From the NCBI RefSeq assembly GCF_003287455.1, contig NZ_PRLC01000010.1:1-64000 (forward strand): a DNA stretch of 64,000 nucleotides, written 5' to 3'. Numbering within the stretch: position 1 is the first letter of the stretch; each line of letters begins with the position of its first letter. The position numbers and the translations under genes are program-made. Below, piece by piece: positions 40,826 through 51,220 of the stretch. The notes beneath the pieces were generated by a model. The model was not told the origin of the DNA and did no database searches. It saw only the letters and a program-made list of their open reading frames with translations. The DNA comes from Faecalibacterium hattorii (lineage in GTDB: Bacteria; Bacillota; Clostridia; Oscillospirales; Ruminococcaceae).

Positions 40826-42492
40826 GCAGTTCGAAAAAACGCAGTCCGTTCGAGATCGTCCGGCGGCTGATCGTGCTGGTGAAGCCGATGCTGCCCATCA
40901 TGCTGGCCGCCATCGCCATGGGCGTGGCGGGGCACTTCTGCGCCACCTTCATCACCATCTTCGGCGGCTTCGGTCTACTGACGGCGGCGGGGCTGGAAAG
41001 CCCGGTGGCCTCCGTCGGCACCGTCTTTGTCTGCATCCTCGTCTTTGCGCTGCTGCGCGGTGTGCTGCGGTACGCCGAACAGGCGTCCAACCATTTCATC
41101 GCCTTCAAGCTGCTGGCCCTCATCCGGGATAAGGTCTTTGGGGCCCTCCGCCGCCTGACCCTCGCCAAGCTCGAAGGCCGGGACCGCGGCGACCTCATCA
41201 GCCTCATCACGGCGGATATCGAGCAGCTGGAAGTCTTCTACGCCCACACCATTTCGCCGGTCTGCATTGCGGTGATCTGCGTCATCGGCATGACCTGCTT
41301 TACGGCCAGCTGCCACATCCTGCCCGCGCTGGTGCTGCTGGCGGGGTATCTGCTGGTGGGTGTGGCCCTGCCCATCTGGTCGGCCAAGCGCGGCGACAAG
41401 GCCGCGCGGGAGTACCGCCAGACCCTCGCCGACACCAACAGCTACGTGCTGGAAAGTCTGCGCGGTCTGCGGGACACGCTGCAATATCAGAACACCAACG
41501 TCCGTGCCGAGGGCATCACGGCCCACAGTGAGGCGCTGGGGGAAAAGCAGAAAGCCATGAAGTACCGCGAGGGCGTGATGGTGGGGGCAACCAACACCCT
41601 CATCCTGCTCACGGTGCTGGCCGTGCTGGGCGTCAGCGTGAGCCTGTACCGGTCCGGTGCCATGACTGAGGGCGGCGTGCTGATCTGCACACTGGCCGCG
41701 CTGAGCTCCTTCGGCCCGGTGGTGGCGCTGGCCAACCTCGGTGCCAGCCTGACGCAGGTCTTCGCCAGCGCCGACCGTGTCCTCGACCTGCTGGATGAAG
41801 AGCCCGTCACCGCCGACGTCACCGACGGCAGCGACACCGCCTTCGCCGGGGCCGAGGCAAAGCAGGTCAGCTTCGCCTACGCCGCCGAGGAGGTCCTGCA
41901 CGATCTGAGCCTGACCATCCCCGAAAAGAAGATCGTGGGCATCACGGGCCGCTCCGGCAGCGGCAAGTCCACCTTCCTGCGGCTCCTGCTCCGCTTCTGG
42001 GACGTTACCGGCGGCTCCATCCGCTTCGGCGAGGAAGATATCCGCCGCGTCAATACAGCCGCTCTGCGGGCGCAGGAGAGCCTTGTGACGCAGGAGACCG
42101 AACTCTTCGACGATACCATTGAGAACAACATCAAGATCGCTAAACACGACGCCACCCGCGCCGAGGTGGAAGCGGCCTGTAAAAAGGCGGCGCTGGACGG
42201 CTTCATCCAGAAGCTGCCCAAGGGCTACGACACCCCGGTGGGCGAGCTGGGCGGGGCCCTCTCCGGCGGCGAGCGCCAGCGCATCGGCGTGGCGCGGGCT
42301 TTCCTCCACGATGCGCCCTTCCTGCTGCTGGACGAGCCTACCTCCAACCTCGACAGCTTGAATGAGGGCGTCATCCTCAAGGCCGTCCGGGACGAGTGCA
42401 GCGAAAAGACCGTCCTCCTAGTCTCCCACCGGAAGTCCACCATGGCTGTGGCCGATGTCAGCTTCTCCGTGGAAAGCGGCCGGTTGAGCTGA
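40822..42492 (+). CDS. Half-size ABC exporter, second of a pair
   Basis: 556 residues. Six membrane helices, then Walker A ITGRSGSGKSTFLRLLL, signature LSGGERQRIGVARAFL, Walker B LLLDEPTSNLD and H-loop VLLVSHR. Its ATGA overlaps the previous stop, so the two form a heterodimer. CydC-like layout, but no cydAB is nearby. Pairs such as YbtPQ and IrtAB show that this type can import siderophores. Confidence 0.88.
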   Translation: MSSSKKRSPFEIVRRLIVLVKPMLPIMLAAIAMGVAGHFCATFITIFGGFGLLTAAGLESPVASVGTVFVCILVFALLRGVLRYAEQASNHFIAFKLLALIRDKVFGALRRLTLAKLEGRDRGDLISLITADIEQLEVFYAHTISPVCIAVICVIGMTCFTASCHILPALVLLAGYLLVGVALPIWSAKRGDKAAREYRQTLADTNSYVLESLRGLRDTLQYQNTNVRAEGITAHSEALGEKQKAMKYREGVMVGATNTLILLTVLAVLGVSVSLYRSGAMTEGGVLICTLAALSSFGPVVALANLGASLTQVFASADRVLDLLDEEPVTADVTDGSDTAFAGAEAKQVSFAYAAEEVLHDLSLTIPEKKIVGITGRSGSGKSTFLRLLLRFWDVTGGSIRFGEEDIRRVNTAALRAQESLVTQETELFDDTIENNIKIAKHDATRAEVEAACKKAALDGFIQKLPKGYDTPVGELGGALSGGERQRIGVARAFLHDAPFLLLDEPTSNLDSLNEGVILKAVRDECSEKTVLLVSHRKSTMAVADVSFSVESGRLS

Positions 42493-42510
42493 TCGACTGT
42501 AAGATGATGC

Positions 42511-42535
42511 AACCCCCGCAGTGACTGCGGGGGTT
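42511..42535 (+). terminator. Terminator of the dtxR-ABC operon
   Basis: AACCCCCGCAGT and ACTGCGGGGGTT with a 1-nt centre, then GCTTGTT. A weak T run. Confidence 0.75.
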
Positions 42536-42556
42536 GCTTGTTACATAAAGATTAGG

Positions 42557-42585
42557 TTGATTTTGTCCTAAAATTTTAGTATACT
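42557..42585 (+). promoter_or_regulatory. phd-doc promoter with operator
   Basis: TTGATT and TATACT, 17 bp apart. The perfect palindrome CTAAAATTTTAG (42568-42579) fills the spacer, so a bound antitoxin would block RNA polymerase. Confidence 0.75.
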
Positions 42586-42607
42586 GCAAGTAGAAGGGAG
42601 TGATTTG

Positions 42608-42850
42608 ATGAACGTGAATACGGATACCATGGTCCCCATTTCGGTTGCAAACCAGAATTTTTCAAAGGTCGCACGGCTGGTGGATCAATACGGTTCGGCA
42701 GTCATTATGAAGAACAATGCGCCGCGCTATATCATTTATGAGTTCAATCAGGCCGATGCCATGCAGGCAGCAGCCGATGAGGATGTACTGCTGTCTTCGC
42801 AGAAGCTGATGACGCGCAATCAGCATGTTTATGAGGAGCTGGCGAAATGA
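42608..42850 (+). CDS. Phd/YefM-type antitoxin
   Basis: 80 residues. MVPISVANQNFSKVARLVDQ then YGSAVIMKNNAPRYIIYEFN is the Phd N-terminal DNA-binding fold; the tail is acidic and would bind the toxin. An upstream TTG at 42605 is in frame, but ATG 42608 is better spaced from AAGGGAG. Overlaps doc by 4 bp. Confidence 0.85.
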   Translation: MNVNTDTMVPISVANQNFSKVARLVDQYGSAVIMKNNAPRYIIYEFNQADAMQAAADEDVLLSSQKLMTRNQHVYEELAK

Positions 42851-43227
42851 AGATCCTGACGAAACGGCAGATCCTGCTGCTCCACACTGCATTGATCGGG
42901 CAGTCGGGCGGCTCAGATGGCATCCGGGACGCGGGACTATTGGACTCGGCGATTCATGCACCGTTTCAGACGTTTGCGGATCAGGAACTGTATCCATCGC
43001 TGCTGGAGAAGGCTGCGCGTTTGGGATTTGGCTTGATCTGCAACCATCCATTCGTGGACGGCAACAAACGGATCGGGACCCACGCAATGCTGGTTTTTCT
43101 AGACATCAACCAGATCAGTTTGAATTATGAAGATAAGGACTTGATCGAAACGATTCTGGCCGTAGCATCCGGGACGCTGGACTATAACGGGCTGCTGAGT
43201 TGGCTGCAATGCCACATCGAAAGCTGA
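42847..43227 (+). CDS. doc: Doc-type Fic toxin
   Basis: 126 residues, the length of Doc proteins. The Fic motif is HPFVDGNKRIGTHAML (about 61-76), so the catalytic His and the NKR anion-binding end are intact; GGSDGIRDAGLLDSAIHAP near residue 30 is the usual Doc block. Doc proteins phosphorylate EF-Tu; AMPylation is less likely because the motif ends in NKR rather than GNGR. Confidence 0.88.
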   Translation: MKILTKRQILLLHTALIGQSGGSDGIRDAGLLDSAIHAPFQTFADQELYPSLLEKAARLGFGLICNHPFVDGNKRIGTHAMLVFLDINQISLNYEDKDLIETILAVASGTLDYNGLLSWLQCHIES

Positions 43228-43228
43228 C

Positions 43229-43278
43229 AAAAAAGGAACGCTGTGCTTCTCATTTTGCGAGGCACAGCGTTCCTTTTT
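43229..43278. terminator. Bidirectional terminator between doc and the SGNH gene
   Basis: AAAAAAGGAACGCTGTGC and GCACAGCGTTCCTTTTT around a 15-nt loop; A and T tracts at both ends. Confidence 0.92.
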
Positions 43279-43292
43279 ACGTGTTGAAAAGC

Positions 43293-44378
43293 TCACCCGT
43301 TCTGGATGGCGCGGACGATCTTCTTAGCGATGTACTTATGGCCGGCAACGGTGGGGTGGCCGTCCAGCTCGGTCTGAGCATAGGGAATGGCGATGTAGTC
43401 GATGTCGTAGACTTCGGCCAACTGCTTCTGGAACTTGTTGAGCTTGCTGAAGTAATTGCTCCAGCTGGGCAGCAGGGGAACGGGGTTGGTGGCACCGATC
43501 AGCAGGATCTGGGCGTCCGGGTTCAGGGCGCGGACGGTCTCGACGACGGTGCGGATGTTTGCGCTGCTGACGGGGTAAGCGTTATTGCAGATCTTGCTCA
43601 TGCCGGAGGTGGCAAGGTTCCAAACGGCATCGACCTCGCTCTTGGTCAGCTTGAGCTTCTTCATGCTGGCGTCAAAAGCGGCCTTGGTCTCCGGGTCCTT
43701 GCTGCGCAGGTTGCCGCTCAGCACGATGGAAGCCAGATCCTCACTCTTCCAGTTGGTCGCATTGCCGAAGGCCACGACGGTGGGCACGAAGGCGTCGTTG
43801 GAGCCCATCTGGATGGAGATGACATCGGCCTGTTTGATGTACTCGATGATCTCCGGGTAGTTGTACTGGCAGCCGGAGAGCTTGTTCATCTCGCTCATCT
43901 TGCCGGTCTGGACCAGCTCCACGAGGTCGGCGCTCATCAGGCCGGGCAGACCGAGGTTGATGGCGTGGTCACGGTCAAGGCCGAGGGTCTTGGCTACCTG
44001 ACCGACGTAGCAGTTCTCCGGGTAGCCCTTGAAGTTGAAGGAGACATCCACACCCATCAGGTTGTGGGCGTAGGGAACGTTGGTCAGGCCCACGCCGGAG
44101 CAGATGCTGTCGCCGAGGGCAACGTACCGGATCTGCTTGTCTTCTTCGGGCTCCTCGGACTGGGCTGCGGTCTCTTCCTCGGTGGTATCCGTAGTTTCGG
44201 CCGTCTCCGTGGTCTCGGCGGTCTTGTCGGACTTGCGGAACAAGGAATTCTCTTCCTCCACGGTCTCTGCGGCGGCGGGCTCCGCCTCGGTCAGGGGCTC
44301 TTCTGCAAAGGCAGAAATGCTGAGACCGGCGAAGAGCATCGCAGCCGAGAGGGCGAGGCTGATGATTCGTTTCTTCAT
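43293..44378 (-). CDS. Secreted SGNH/GDSL hydrolase
   Basis: 361 residues. Signal peptide (1-25, cleavage near SAFA-EE), an acidic Thr/Glu linker (26-85), then the hydrolase: block I ALGDSICSGVG (nucleophile Ser), block III QMGSNDAF, and block V DGHPTVAGH (catalytic Asp and His). It is exported and probably an esterase or lipase acting on acyl groups outside the cell. Minus strand, 46 bp after the acyl-CoA ligase gene and perhaps co-transcribed. Confidence 0.88.
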   Translation of the reverse strand: MKKRIISLALSAAMLFAGLSISAFAEEPLTEAEPAAAETVEEENSLFRKSDKTAETTETAETTDTTEEETAAQSEEPEEDKQIRYVALGDSICSGVGLTNVPYAHNLMGVDVSFNFKGYPENCYVGQVAKTLGLDRDHAINLGLPGLMSADLVELVQTGKMSEMNKLSGCQYNYPEIIEYIKQADVISIQMGSNDAFVPTVVAFGNATNWKSEDLASIVLSGNLRSKDPETKAAFDASMKKLKLTKSEVDAVWNLATSGMSKICNNAYPVSSANIRTVVETVRALNPDAQILLIGATNPVPLLPSWSNYFSKLNKFQKQLAEVYDIDYIAIPYAQTELDGHPTVAGHKYIAKKIVRAIQNG

Positions 44379-44424
44379 GATAGGGGTCGGTTCCTTTCTT
44401 CTCGTTTGGGGTCTTTTCTGGGGC

Positions 44425-46161
44425 TTAGTAATCGTGGGAGGTGATCTCCTCTTCGAGCTTGCGGTAGTCGAACTTGCCGATGGGGGTCATGGGCATGGAG
44501 TCGATGAACTTGTAGCCCACGGGCTGCACATATTCGGGCAGCTCCTCGGCGCAGAGCTGGCGCAGCTCCTTGATGATCTGACGCTTTTTGACGGAGACAG
44601 CGGCCTCCGGGTCCAGCACGATGTAAACAAAGGGCAGACGGCCCTGCACATGATCCTTGTCGGTGCAGCCCACCACCGAACACTGATGCACGGCGGGGTG
44701 CTGGCTGATGACGTTTTCGATCATGGAGGGGAAGACCTTGAAGCCGTCGTGGCGGATGATAAGGCGCTTGATGCGGCTGTCGAGGTAGACGAAGCCGTCT
44801 TCGTCCATGTAGCCGATATCGCCGGTGTGCACCCAGACCCGGCCGTCCTCGTGGGTGCGGAGGATGGCGGCGGTCTCAGCAGGCTTGTTGTAGTAGCACT
44901 TCATCATGGTGGGGCCGGAGATGCACAGCTCGCCGCGCTCGCCGATGGGCAGCTCCTTCTCGGTGTCAGGCTCAAAGACGGAAACCAGCGTGTTGACCAG
45001 CGGGATGCCGACGCTGCCCAGCTTGTTGTTCTTGCCGGCGGCGCAGGTGGCAGCGGAGGAGACCTCCGTCATGCCGTAGCCCTTGGCCATGGGGTACTCG
45101 ACGTTGTGGGCCGCGAGGAATTCGTTGACCGTTTTCTCTGCGCCGATGGAAATGGCGTCGCCGCCCGCCGCGTAGTTGCGGATGAAGGAAAGGTCCTTAT
45201 CCTTCAGCTTGGAGTCTGCGGCCATCTGCTGATAGTGAGCGGGCACACCGAACATATGCTCCGGCTTGTACTTCCAGATCAGGCTGCCGAGCTTGGCGGG
45301 GTCAAGGTTCGGGATGATAACGACGGTCAGGCCCAGAACCAGCGGCAGATGGACGCCGCACGCATAGCCGTAGGCGATGAAGGGGGGCATGATGTTCATC
45401 AGGGTCTGCCCCTTCTTGAACAGCCCCTCGTAGGCCGAGAACTGCATCGCAATGGCGTTGAAGTTGCGGTCGGTGAGCATAACGCCCTTGGGCGAGCCGG
45501 TGGTGCCGCCGGTGTGAACGACAACACAGGCGTGCTCCGGGTCATACTCCTCGGAAGAGGTGCTGGCGTTCTTGCCGTTCGCGATGAACTGCTTCCACAT
45601 CAGCACGTTGGATTTGTAGCGGTTGCGGTCGGGATTGGTGGCCTTGTAGCCGATGGCCAGATGCAGCGGCAGGGAGTCCGCCGGGGAGATCACGATCACC
45701 CGCTCCACATGGGTGCGCTTGGCGGCTTGATAGCAGCGCTCATACGTCACATTCAGGCAGAGCAGCAGGTGGGAGTCCACCTCCTCGATGTATTCGTGGA
45801 TGCCTTCGGCGCTGTAGCGGGGGTCCACCAGATTCAGGGTGGCTCCGATGCGGTCCGCTGCATAGAAAGCGTAAATGACCTCCGGGGTCATCACGCTGAC
45901 GACGGTGATGATGTCGCCCTTTTTGACGCCCACCGCGCGGAAAGCGGCGGCGGTCTTCTTGACGTTCACGATGAGGTCGGCGTAGGTAAATTTCCGGCCA
46001 TAGTATTCCATCGCAGACTCGCTCAGGCGATTCTGGTTCTGCCGACGCACATAGTCGAAGGCAGAACATTCCGGCAGGGTCTGGTCGATGAACTTGGGAT
46101 CATAGTATTTGAGCCACGGGCGTGCCTGTGACGCATAGAGGGGAGTGTTGGTTGTTGTCAT
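44425..46161 (-). CDS. AMP-dependent acyl-CoA synthetase/ligase
   Basis: 578 residues of the ANL superfamily. VVVHTGGTTGSPKGVMLTD is the P-loop (motif A3), GYGMTEVSSA is A5, WVHTGDIGYMDEDGFVYLD is A7, and PIGKFDYRKLE at the C-terminus holds the catalytic Lys. It activates a carboxylic acid with ATP and CoA; chain length cannot be told. The strong promoter upstream shows it begins the transcript. Confidence 0.87.
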   Translation of the reverse strand: MTTTNTPLYASQARPWLKYYDPKFIDQTLPECSAFDYVRRQNQNRLSESAMEYYGRKFTYADLIVNVKKTAAAFRAVGVKKGDIITVVSVMTPEVIYAFYAADRIGATLNLVDPRYSAEGIHEYIEEVDSHLLLCLNVTYERCYQAAKRTHVERVIVISPADSLPLHLAIGYKATNPDRNRYKSNVLMWKQFIANGKNASTSSEEYDPEHACVVVHTGGTTGSPKGVMLTDRNFNAIAMQFSAYEGLFKKGQTLMNIMPPFIAYGYACGVHLPLVLGLTVVIIPNLDPAKLGSLIWKYKPEHMFGVPAHYQQMAADSKLKDKDLSFIRNYAAGGDAISIGAEKTVNEFLAAHNVEYPMAKGYGMTEVSSAATCAAGKNNKLGSVGIPLVNTLVSVFEPDTEKELPIGERGELCISGPTMMKCYYNKPAETAAILRTHEDGRVWVHTGDIGYMDEDGFVYLDSRIKRLIIRHDGFKVFPSMIENVISQHPAVHQCSVVGCTDKDHVQGRLPFVYIVLDPEAAVSVKKRQIIKELRQLCAEELPEYVQPVGYKFIDSMPMTPIGKFDYRKLEEEITSHDY

Positions 46162-46206
46162 AGAACCCTATCCTTTGTCAAAAAATGTACAATACTTGCC
46201 AGTGCT

Positions 46207-46235
46207 ATTGTAGTTGAGCCCCCTGCAAAAGTCAA
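46207..46235 (-). promoter_or_regulatory. Promoter of the acyl-CoA ligase gene
   Basis: TTGACT (46230-46235, minus strand) and TACAAT (46207-46212), 17 bp apart. Confidence 0.8.
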
Positions 46236-46284
46236 GAAACAAAGGGTGAAGATTGTATAAAAAAATTGAGGGAATCCGATCGGT

Positions 46285-47223
<939 letters not shown>

Positions 47224-47224
47224 C

Positions 47225-48277
47225 TTACATCCCCTCCTCTTTCAGCAGTTTGACCGCCAGCGGCGGCTCGACCTTGGGTGCCCGCGGGTCCAGCAGCCAC
47301 GTTTTCGCCTTGTGGGTGGGGCTGACGGTGAAGTAGGGCGGGCGCTTGACGAAGTCGATCTTGAGCGCCTGCGGGTTGCGGGGCGCAAAGGCGTCGCCAT
47401 GAATTTCCGTGAACAGGTTCGGCGGGGTGCCTTGGATGTTGAACAGGTCCTCGCCCTTGATGCCCATCTGGGGCATACTGGACAGCAGCGCCCATGTGTA
47501 GGGATGGCGGGGGTCATAGTAGATGTCGTCCGAGGTGCCGATCTCCACGATGTCGCCCGCATACATGACGGCCACCCGGTCAGCGATGTCGGCCACGACG
47601 CCGAGGTCGTGGGTGATGAGAACGATGGTCAGCTTGTACTTGACCTGCATCTCCTTGAGCAGCCGCAAAATCTGCGCCTGAATGGTCACGTCCAGCGCGG
47701 TGGTGGGTTCGTCGCAGATCAAGATCTGCGGGTTGCAGGCCACGGCAATGGCGATGACGACGCGCTGGCGCATACCGCCGGAAAATTCATGGGGGTACTG
47801 GCTGAAGCGCACTTCGGGGTCCGCAATGCCCACGTCCCGCAGGTATTCCAGCGTCTTTTCCTTGGCAGCCTTGCCGTACAGCCCCTGATGCAGCTCCACG
47901 GCCTCCATGATCTGATCGCCGATGGTCTTCAGCGGGTTCAGGCTGGTCATGGGGTCCTGCATGATCATGGCGATCTCATGGCCGCGGACGCGGAGCCAGT
48001 CCTTTTCCTTTTTCAGGTCGGACAGGCGGATGGGCTTGCCGTCGTCGGCACCGAAGTAGTCGATGGTGCCGGAGGTAATGGAGCCGTTGGCGTCCAACAG
48101 GCCCATGAAGCTCTTGGTGAAGACGCTCTTGCCCGAACCGGACTCGCCAACGATGGCGAGGACTTCGCCGTGGTAGATGTCGAGGTCGATGCCCCGGATG
48201 GCGTGGAGCACTTTTCCACGCAGATTGAATTGGATGTTCAAACCCTTGACCGAAAGGATCAGTTGATTTTTTTCCAT
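47225..48277 (-). CDS. oppD: Oligopeptide ABC transporter ATP-binding protein OppD
   Basis: 350 residues. Walker [52 protein letters not shown] and [14 protein letters not shown], with the OppD-type C-terminal [12 protein letters not shown] region, which often carries an Fe-S or peptide-binding loop. 13 bp after oppC. Confidence 0.92.
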   Translation of the reverse strand: MEKNQLILSVKGLNIQFNLRGKVLHAIRGIDLDIYHGEVLAIVGESGSGKSVFTKSFMGLLDANGSITSGTIDYFGADDGKPIRLSDLKKEKDWLRVRGHEIAMIMQDPMTSLNPLKTIGDQIMEAVELHQGLYGKAAKEKTLEYLRDVGIADPEVRFSQYPHEFSGGMRQRVVIAIAVACNPQILICDEPTTALDVTIQAQILRLLKEMQVKYKLTIVLITHDLGVVADIADRVAVMYAGDIVEIGTSDDIYYDPRHPYTWALLSSMPQMGIKGEDLFNIQGTPPNLFTEIHGDAFAPRNPQALKIDFVKRPPYFTVSPTHKAKTWLLDPRAPKVEPPLAVKLLKEEGM

Positions 48278-48290
48278 CTTCTGTCCCTCC

Positions 48291-49322
48291 TTACTGCAGA
48301 TGGTTCTTCGGGTCGGCGGCGTCGGAGAAGGCGTTGCCGATCAGATAGAACGCGATGGTGACAAAGCTGAGGATGATGGTGGGGTAGAGCAGCTGATACC
48401 GCAGCCCGGCCTGCATCATCACCTTGCGGCCGTCGTTGATGAGGTTGCCCAGCGAGGGGATCTCGACGGAAAGGCCAAGGCCGATGTAGGTGATGAACAC
48501 CTCACTGCCGATGGCGGCGGGGATGGTCAGCGCCATCCGCAGCATGATGACCGAGACGAGATACGGCAGCAGGTTGCGCACCACGATGCGGGAGGTGGGG
48601 GTGCCGATGCAGCGGGAAGCAATGTTGTAATCGCGGTCGCGGATGATCAGGATCTGGTTGCGGATGAAGCGGGCCATGGCGATCCAGCCCGTCAGCGACA
48701 TGCCCAAGATCAGGGTCTGGATGCTGGGGGAAGCCACGTAGGAGATCAGGATCAGGATGATGGTGGAAGGGATGTTGTCGCAGATGTTGTACAGCTCGGT
48801 GAAGAAGAAGTCGAGCTGGCGGACATAGCCCCACAGCACGCCCACGGTGATGCCCACCACGGCCTCAATGAGGGCCACGAAGAAGGCGATGGTCAAACTG
48901 GTGCGGGCACCGGCCCAGATGCGGGCCCAAAGGTCCTGCCCGATGGCGTTGGAACCCCAGATGAAGCCCTGCTCGCCGGGGGCGATGTTGCGGTATTGGA
49001 TGCCGGTCACGGGGTCCACTTCGCACAGGTTCGGGTCCACCTGACCGGGCAGGTGGGGCTGCAGAAAGGCGAAGGCCACCACGGCCACCAGTGCGATGAG
49101 AAGGGCCACGGCCACTTTATTCTTGAAGAAGGCGCGGAAGGTGCTGCCCCAGTAGCTGTAGTTGGAGTAGGCGGTGGCCTCGGCCTGTTCGGCGCGGAAC
49201 CCGGCGGGGGTGAACAGTTCGTCCTCCGGCAGTTCGGCCCACGCGGCGGGGCCGTCCTTCTGCAGCTTGTTCAGGTCGTTTTCCAGCACAGCTGCCTTCT
49301 GGTCTTTCATATGAAACAGCAT
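48291..49322 (-). CDS. oppC: Oligopeptide ABC transporter permease OppC
   Basis: 343 residues. A soluble N-terminal 80 residues, a first helix at about 85-103, a periplasmic-type loop with GSNAIGQDLWARIWAGARTS, then the binding-protein-dependent permease domain with the EAA-like loop AMARFIRNQILIIRDRDY. The start at 49322 overlaps the oppB stop (TAATG). Confidence 0.9.
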   Translation of the reverse strand: MLFHMKDQKAAVLENDLNKLQKDGPAAWAELPEDELFTPAGFRAEQAEATAYSNYSYWGSTFRAFFKNKVAVALLIALVAVVAFAFLQPHLPGQVDPNLCEVDPVTGIQYRNIAPGEQGFIWGSNAIGQDLWARIWAGARTSLTIAFFVALIEAVVGITVGVLWGYVRQLDFFFTELYNICDNIPSTIILILISYVASPSIQTLILGMSLTGWIAMARFIRNQILIIRDRDYNIASRCIGTPTSRIVVRNLLPYLVSVIMLRMALTIPAAIGSEVFITYIGLGLSVEIPSLGNLINDGRKVMMQAGLRYQLLYPTIILSFVTIAFYLIGNAFSDAADPKNHLQ

Positions 49323-50263
49323 TATCGGCCACCTTCTTTCTTGCCAAAGCTGATGCGGGGATCGATGAGCACCATGAGCAGGTCGCCGAGGATCAGGCCG
49401 ATGATGCCCACACAGGCGTACAGCAGAACGATGCCCTGCACCATGGTGTTGTCGTGCCGCTGGACACAGGTGACCAGCAAGCCGCCCATGCCGGGGATGC
49501 TGTACAGGCTCTCGATGTAGATGGAGCCGACGACGGTGTTCAGGAACGCGGAGGGAATGTACTGCACCAGCGGGACCATGGCGTTGCGGAAGACGTGATG
49601 CAGCGCGATGTTGTTCTCGCTGACGCCCTTGGCAAGGGCGAGGCGGACGTAGTCCTTGTTGCTCTCGTCCACCATATAGCGGCGCAGCCACATGGCGTAG
49701 AAGGCCACGTTGCCAAGGCTCATGGAGCAGATGGGCAGCACCCAGTACTTCCAGTCGGAGGCGTCGAACAACAGGCCCACACCCAGCGCGGTGGTGCCGT
49801 ACATCTGGATGTACAGGTAGTACACGGCGGCGGGCACGGCTTGGATGAGCACGATGATGGCCGTACCGATCTTATCCGGCCAGCGGTTCTTGAAGCGGCC
49901 CATGAACAGCCCCATGGGGATGCCCACCACAAGGCTCAGCAGCATGGAGAACACACCCATCTGCACCGAGATGGGCAGCTTTTTGGTCAGAATGCTGGTG
50001 ACGGAGGCGTTCACCTTATAAATATGGCTCACGCCGAGGTCGCCGTGGAGGGCATTCCACCAGAACCGCCCGATCTGCACCGGCAACGGGTCCAGCAGAC
50101 CCATGGACTGCAATCCGGCTTGGATCTGTGCCTCGGTCATTTTTTCGTAGTTTGCAAAGTAGCCTTCCACGGGCATCAGCCGCAGCAAGCAGAACACGAG
50201 CGTCACAATGATGAACAGCGTCAAAATCGAGCGCCCGATGCGTTTGGCCAGATATTTGAACAT
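49322..50263 (-). CDS. oppB: Oligopeptide ABC transporter permease OppB
   Basis: 313 residues. MFKYLAKRIGRSILTLFIIV is the usual OppB start; about six helices, with the EAA loop DYVRLALAKGVSENNIALHH and PGMGGLLVTCVQRHDNTMVQ at the end. The start at 50263 follows GAGGGG; an in-frame ATG at 50320 has no site. First gene of the operon; no substrate-binding protein gene adjoins it. Confidence 0.9.
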   Translation of the reverse strand: MFKYLAKRIGRSILTLFIIVTLVFCLLRLMPVEGYFANYEKMTEAQIQAGLQSMGLLDPLPVQIGRFWWNALHGDLGVSHIYKVNASVTSILTKKLPISVQMGVFSMLLSLVVGIPMGLFMGRFKNRWPDKIGTAIIVLIQAVPAAVYYLYIQMYGTTALGVGLLFDASDWKYWVLPICSMSLGNVAFYAMWLRRYMVDESNKDYVRLALAKGVSENNIALHHVFRNAMVPLVQYIPSAFLNTVVGSIYIESLYSIPGMGGLLVTCVQRHDNTMVQGIVLLYACVGIIGLILGDLLMVLIDPRISFGKKEGGR

Positions 50264-50485
50264 ATCTGTGCGCACCCCTCTTTCGTTTTTAGCGTTTCCG
50301 TCTGCGTCCCAAAAACGCACAGCGGATAGGAATAGAATACATCAAAAAAACACTTTTGGAAAGTGATTTGGAGGGATTTTGAAAAAACTTTTTGCAGCGG
50401 AGGCCTTTTCGGGCCGTTTCGGGAAAGAAAATAAAACACCGCGCCCCGAAAACAGGGTGCGGTGAAAGAAGTGCAAGGTCTGATT
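50264..50485. other. oppB upstream region with lipoprotein terminator
   Basis: 222 bp without a gene. CACCGC (50437-50442) and GCGGTG (50459-50464) bound a hairpin followed on the minus strand by TTTTATTTT, ending the DUF4358 gene. The rest is AT-rich and should hold the oppB promoter, but I see no consensus one. Confidence 0.6.
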
Positions 50486-51055
50486 TTAAGCGGCCAGCGC
50501 TGTTTTGATGGCGGAAAGGACGGCATCGCTGTTCTCGCAGCAGACGAGAACCACTTCGCCGGAGGGGACCACTTCGACCTTGGCGGCTTTGGCGATGGCG
50601 TACTGGTCTTCCAGATAGTGCTCCATGGAGCTCTGCTCGCTGGTCACGAAATCCAGAAGGGCCTGTTTCACGGCTTCCTGCCTGCCCTCGGCGGGCTTGA
50701 CGATGGCGAGGGCGTAGCTTTGCACCATCATGCCGGAAACGGAGGCGGAAAAGTCGGTGTAATCCCCCTCCTCCAGATTCAGCAGGGGAAGCAGCATGTT
50801 CCGGATCTCTTCATCCAGTTGGTCGGCGTCTTCGTAGCTTTCGCTGTAGCCGTACTGGGCGGTGAACTTGCCCTCCTTGCCGGGGGAGAAGATCATATAA
50901 TACTCGTTGTCCTCATCCGGGCGGGCGTCGTGGAGGATCTGGGTGTAGTCCTTGGGGGCGGCGTCGGTCTTACCGGAGCTGCCGCAGCCCGCCAGCGCGA
51001 GCAGGGTCAGTGCGGCCAGCAGGGCGGCGAGGAGGCGTTTGAACGGAAGCTTCAT
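50486..51055 (-). CDS. DUF4358 lipoprotein
   Basis: 189 residues. A signal peptide with lipobox LALAGC (Cys at about 23), then a DUF4358 domain (DYTQILHDARPDEDNEYYMI, FSASVSGMMVQSYALAIVKP). Attached to the outer face of the membrane. Function unknown. Start at 51055 follows AAAGGAA; upstream in-frame ATGs lack sites. Confidence 0.82.
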   Translation of the reverse strand: MKLPFKRLLAALLAALTLLALAGCGSSGKTDAAPKDYTQILHDARPDEDNEYYMIFSPGKEGKFTAQYGYSESYEDADQLDEEIRNMLLPLLNLEEGDYTDFSASVSGMMVQSYALAIVKPAEGRQEAVKQALLDFVTSEQSSMEHYLEDQYAIAKAAKVEVVPSGEVVLVCCENSDAVLSAIKTALAA

Positions 51056-51220
51056 ATCGTATTCCTTTCGTCGTGAAAAAGTGCGGGGCAAGCCGCCCGT
51101 GCCCTTAGTATGGCACAGCACCCGGCTGCCTATGCAGCGGCGGCTTGTATCAGGAATACGAACCACCGGGGCGAAAGATTGCGTTCTGCCCGGCGGCAGA
51201 GAAAAATTTCCGGAAACGGC

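Noticed and set aside
44080-46131. A 683-codon plus-strand frame
   Set aside because: Antisense to the acyl-CoA ligase, which has all its motifs and a promoter.
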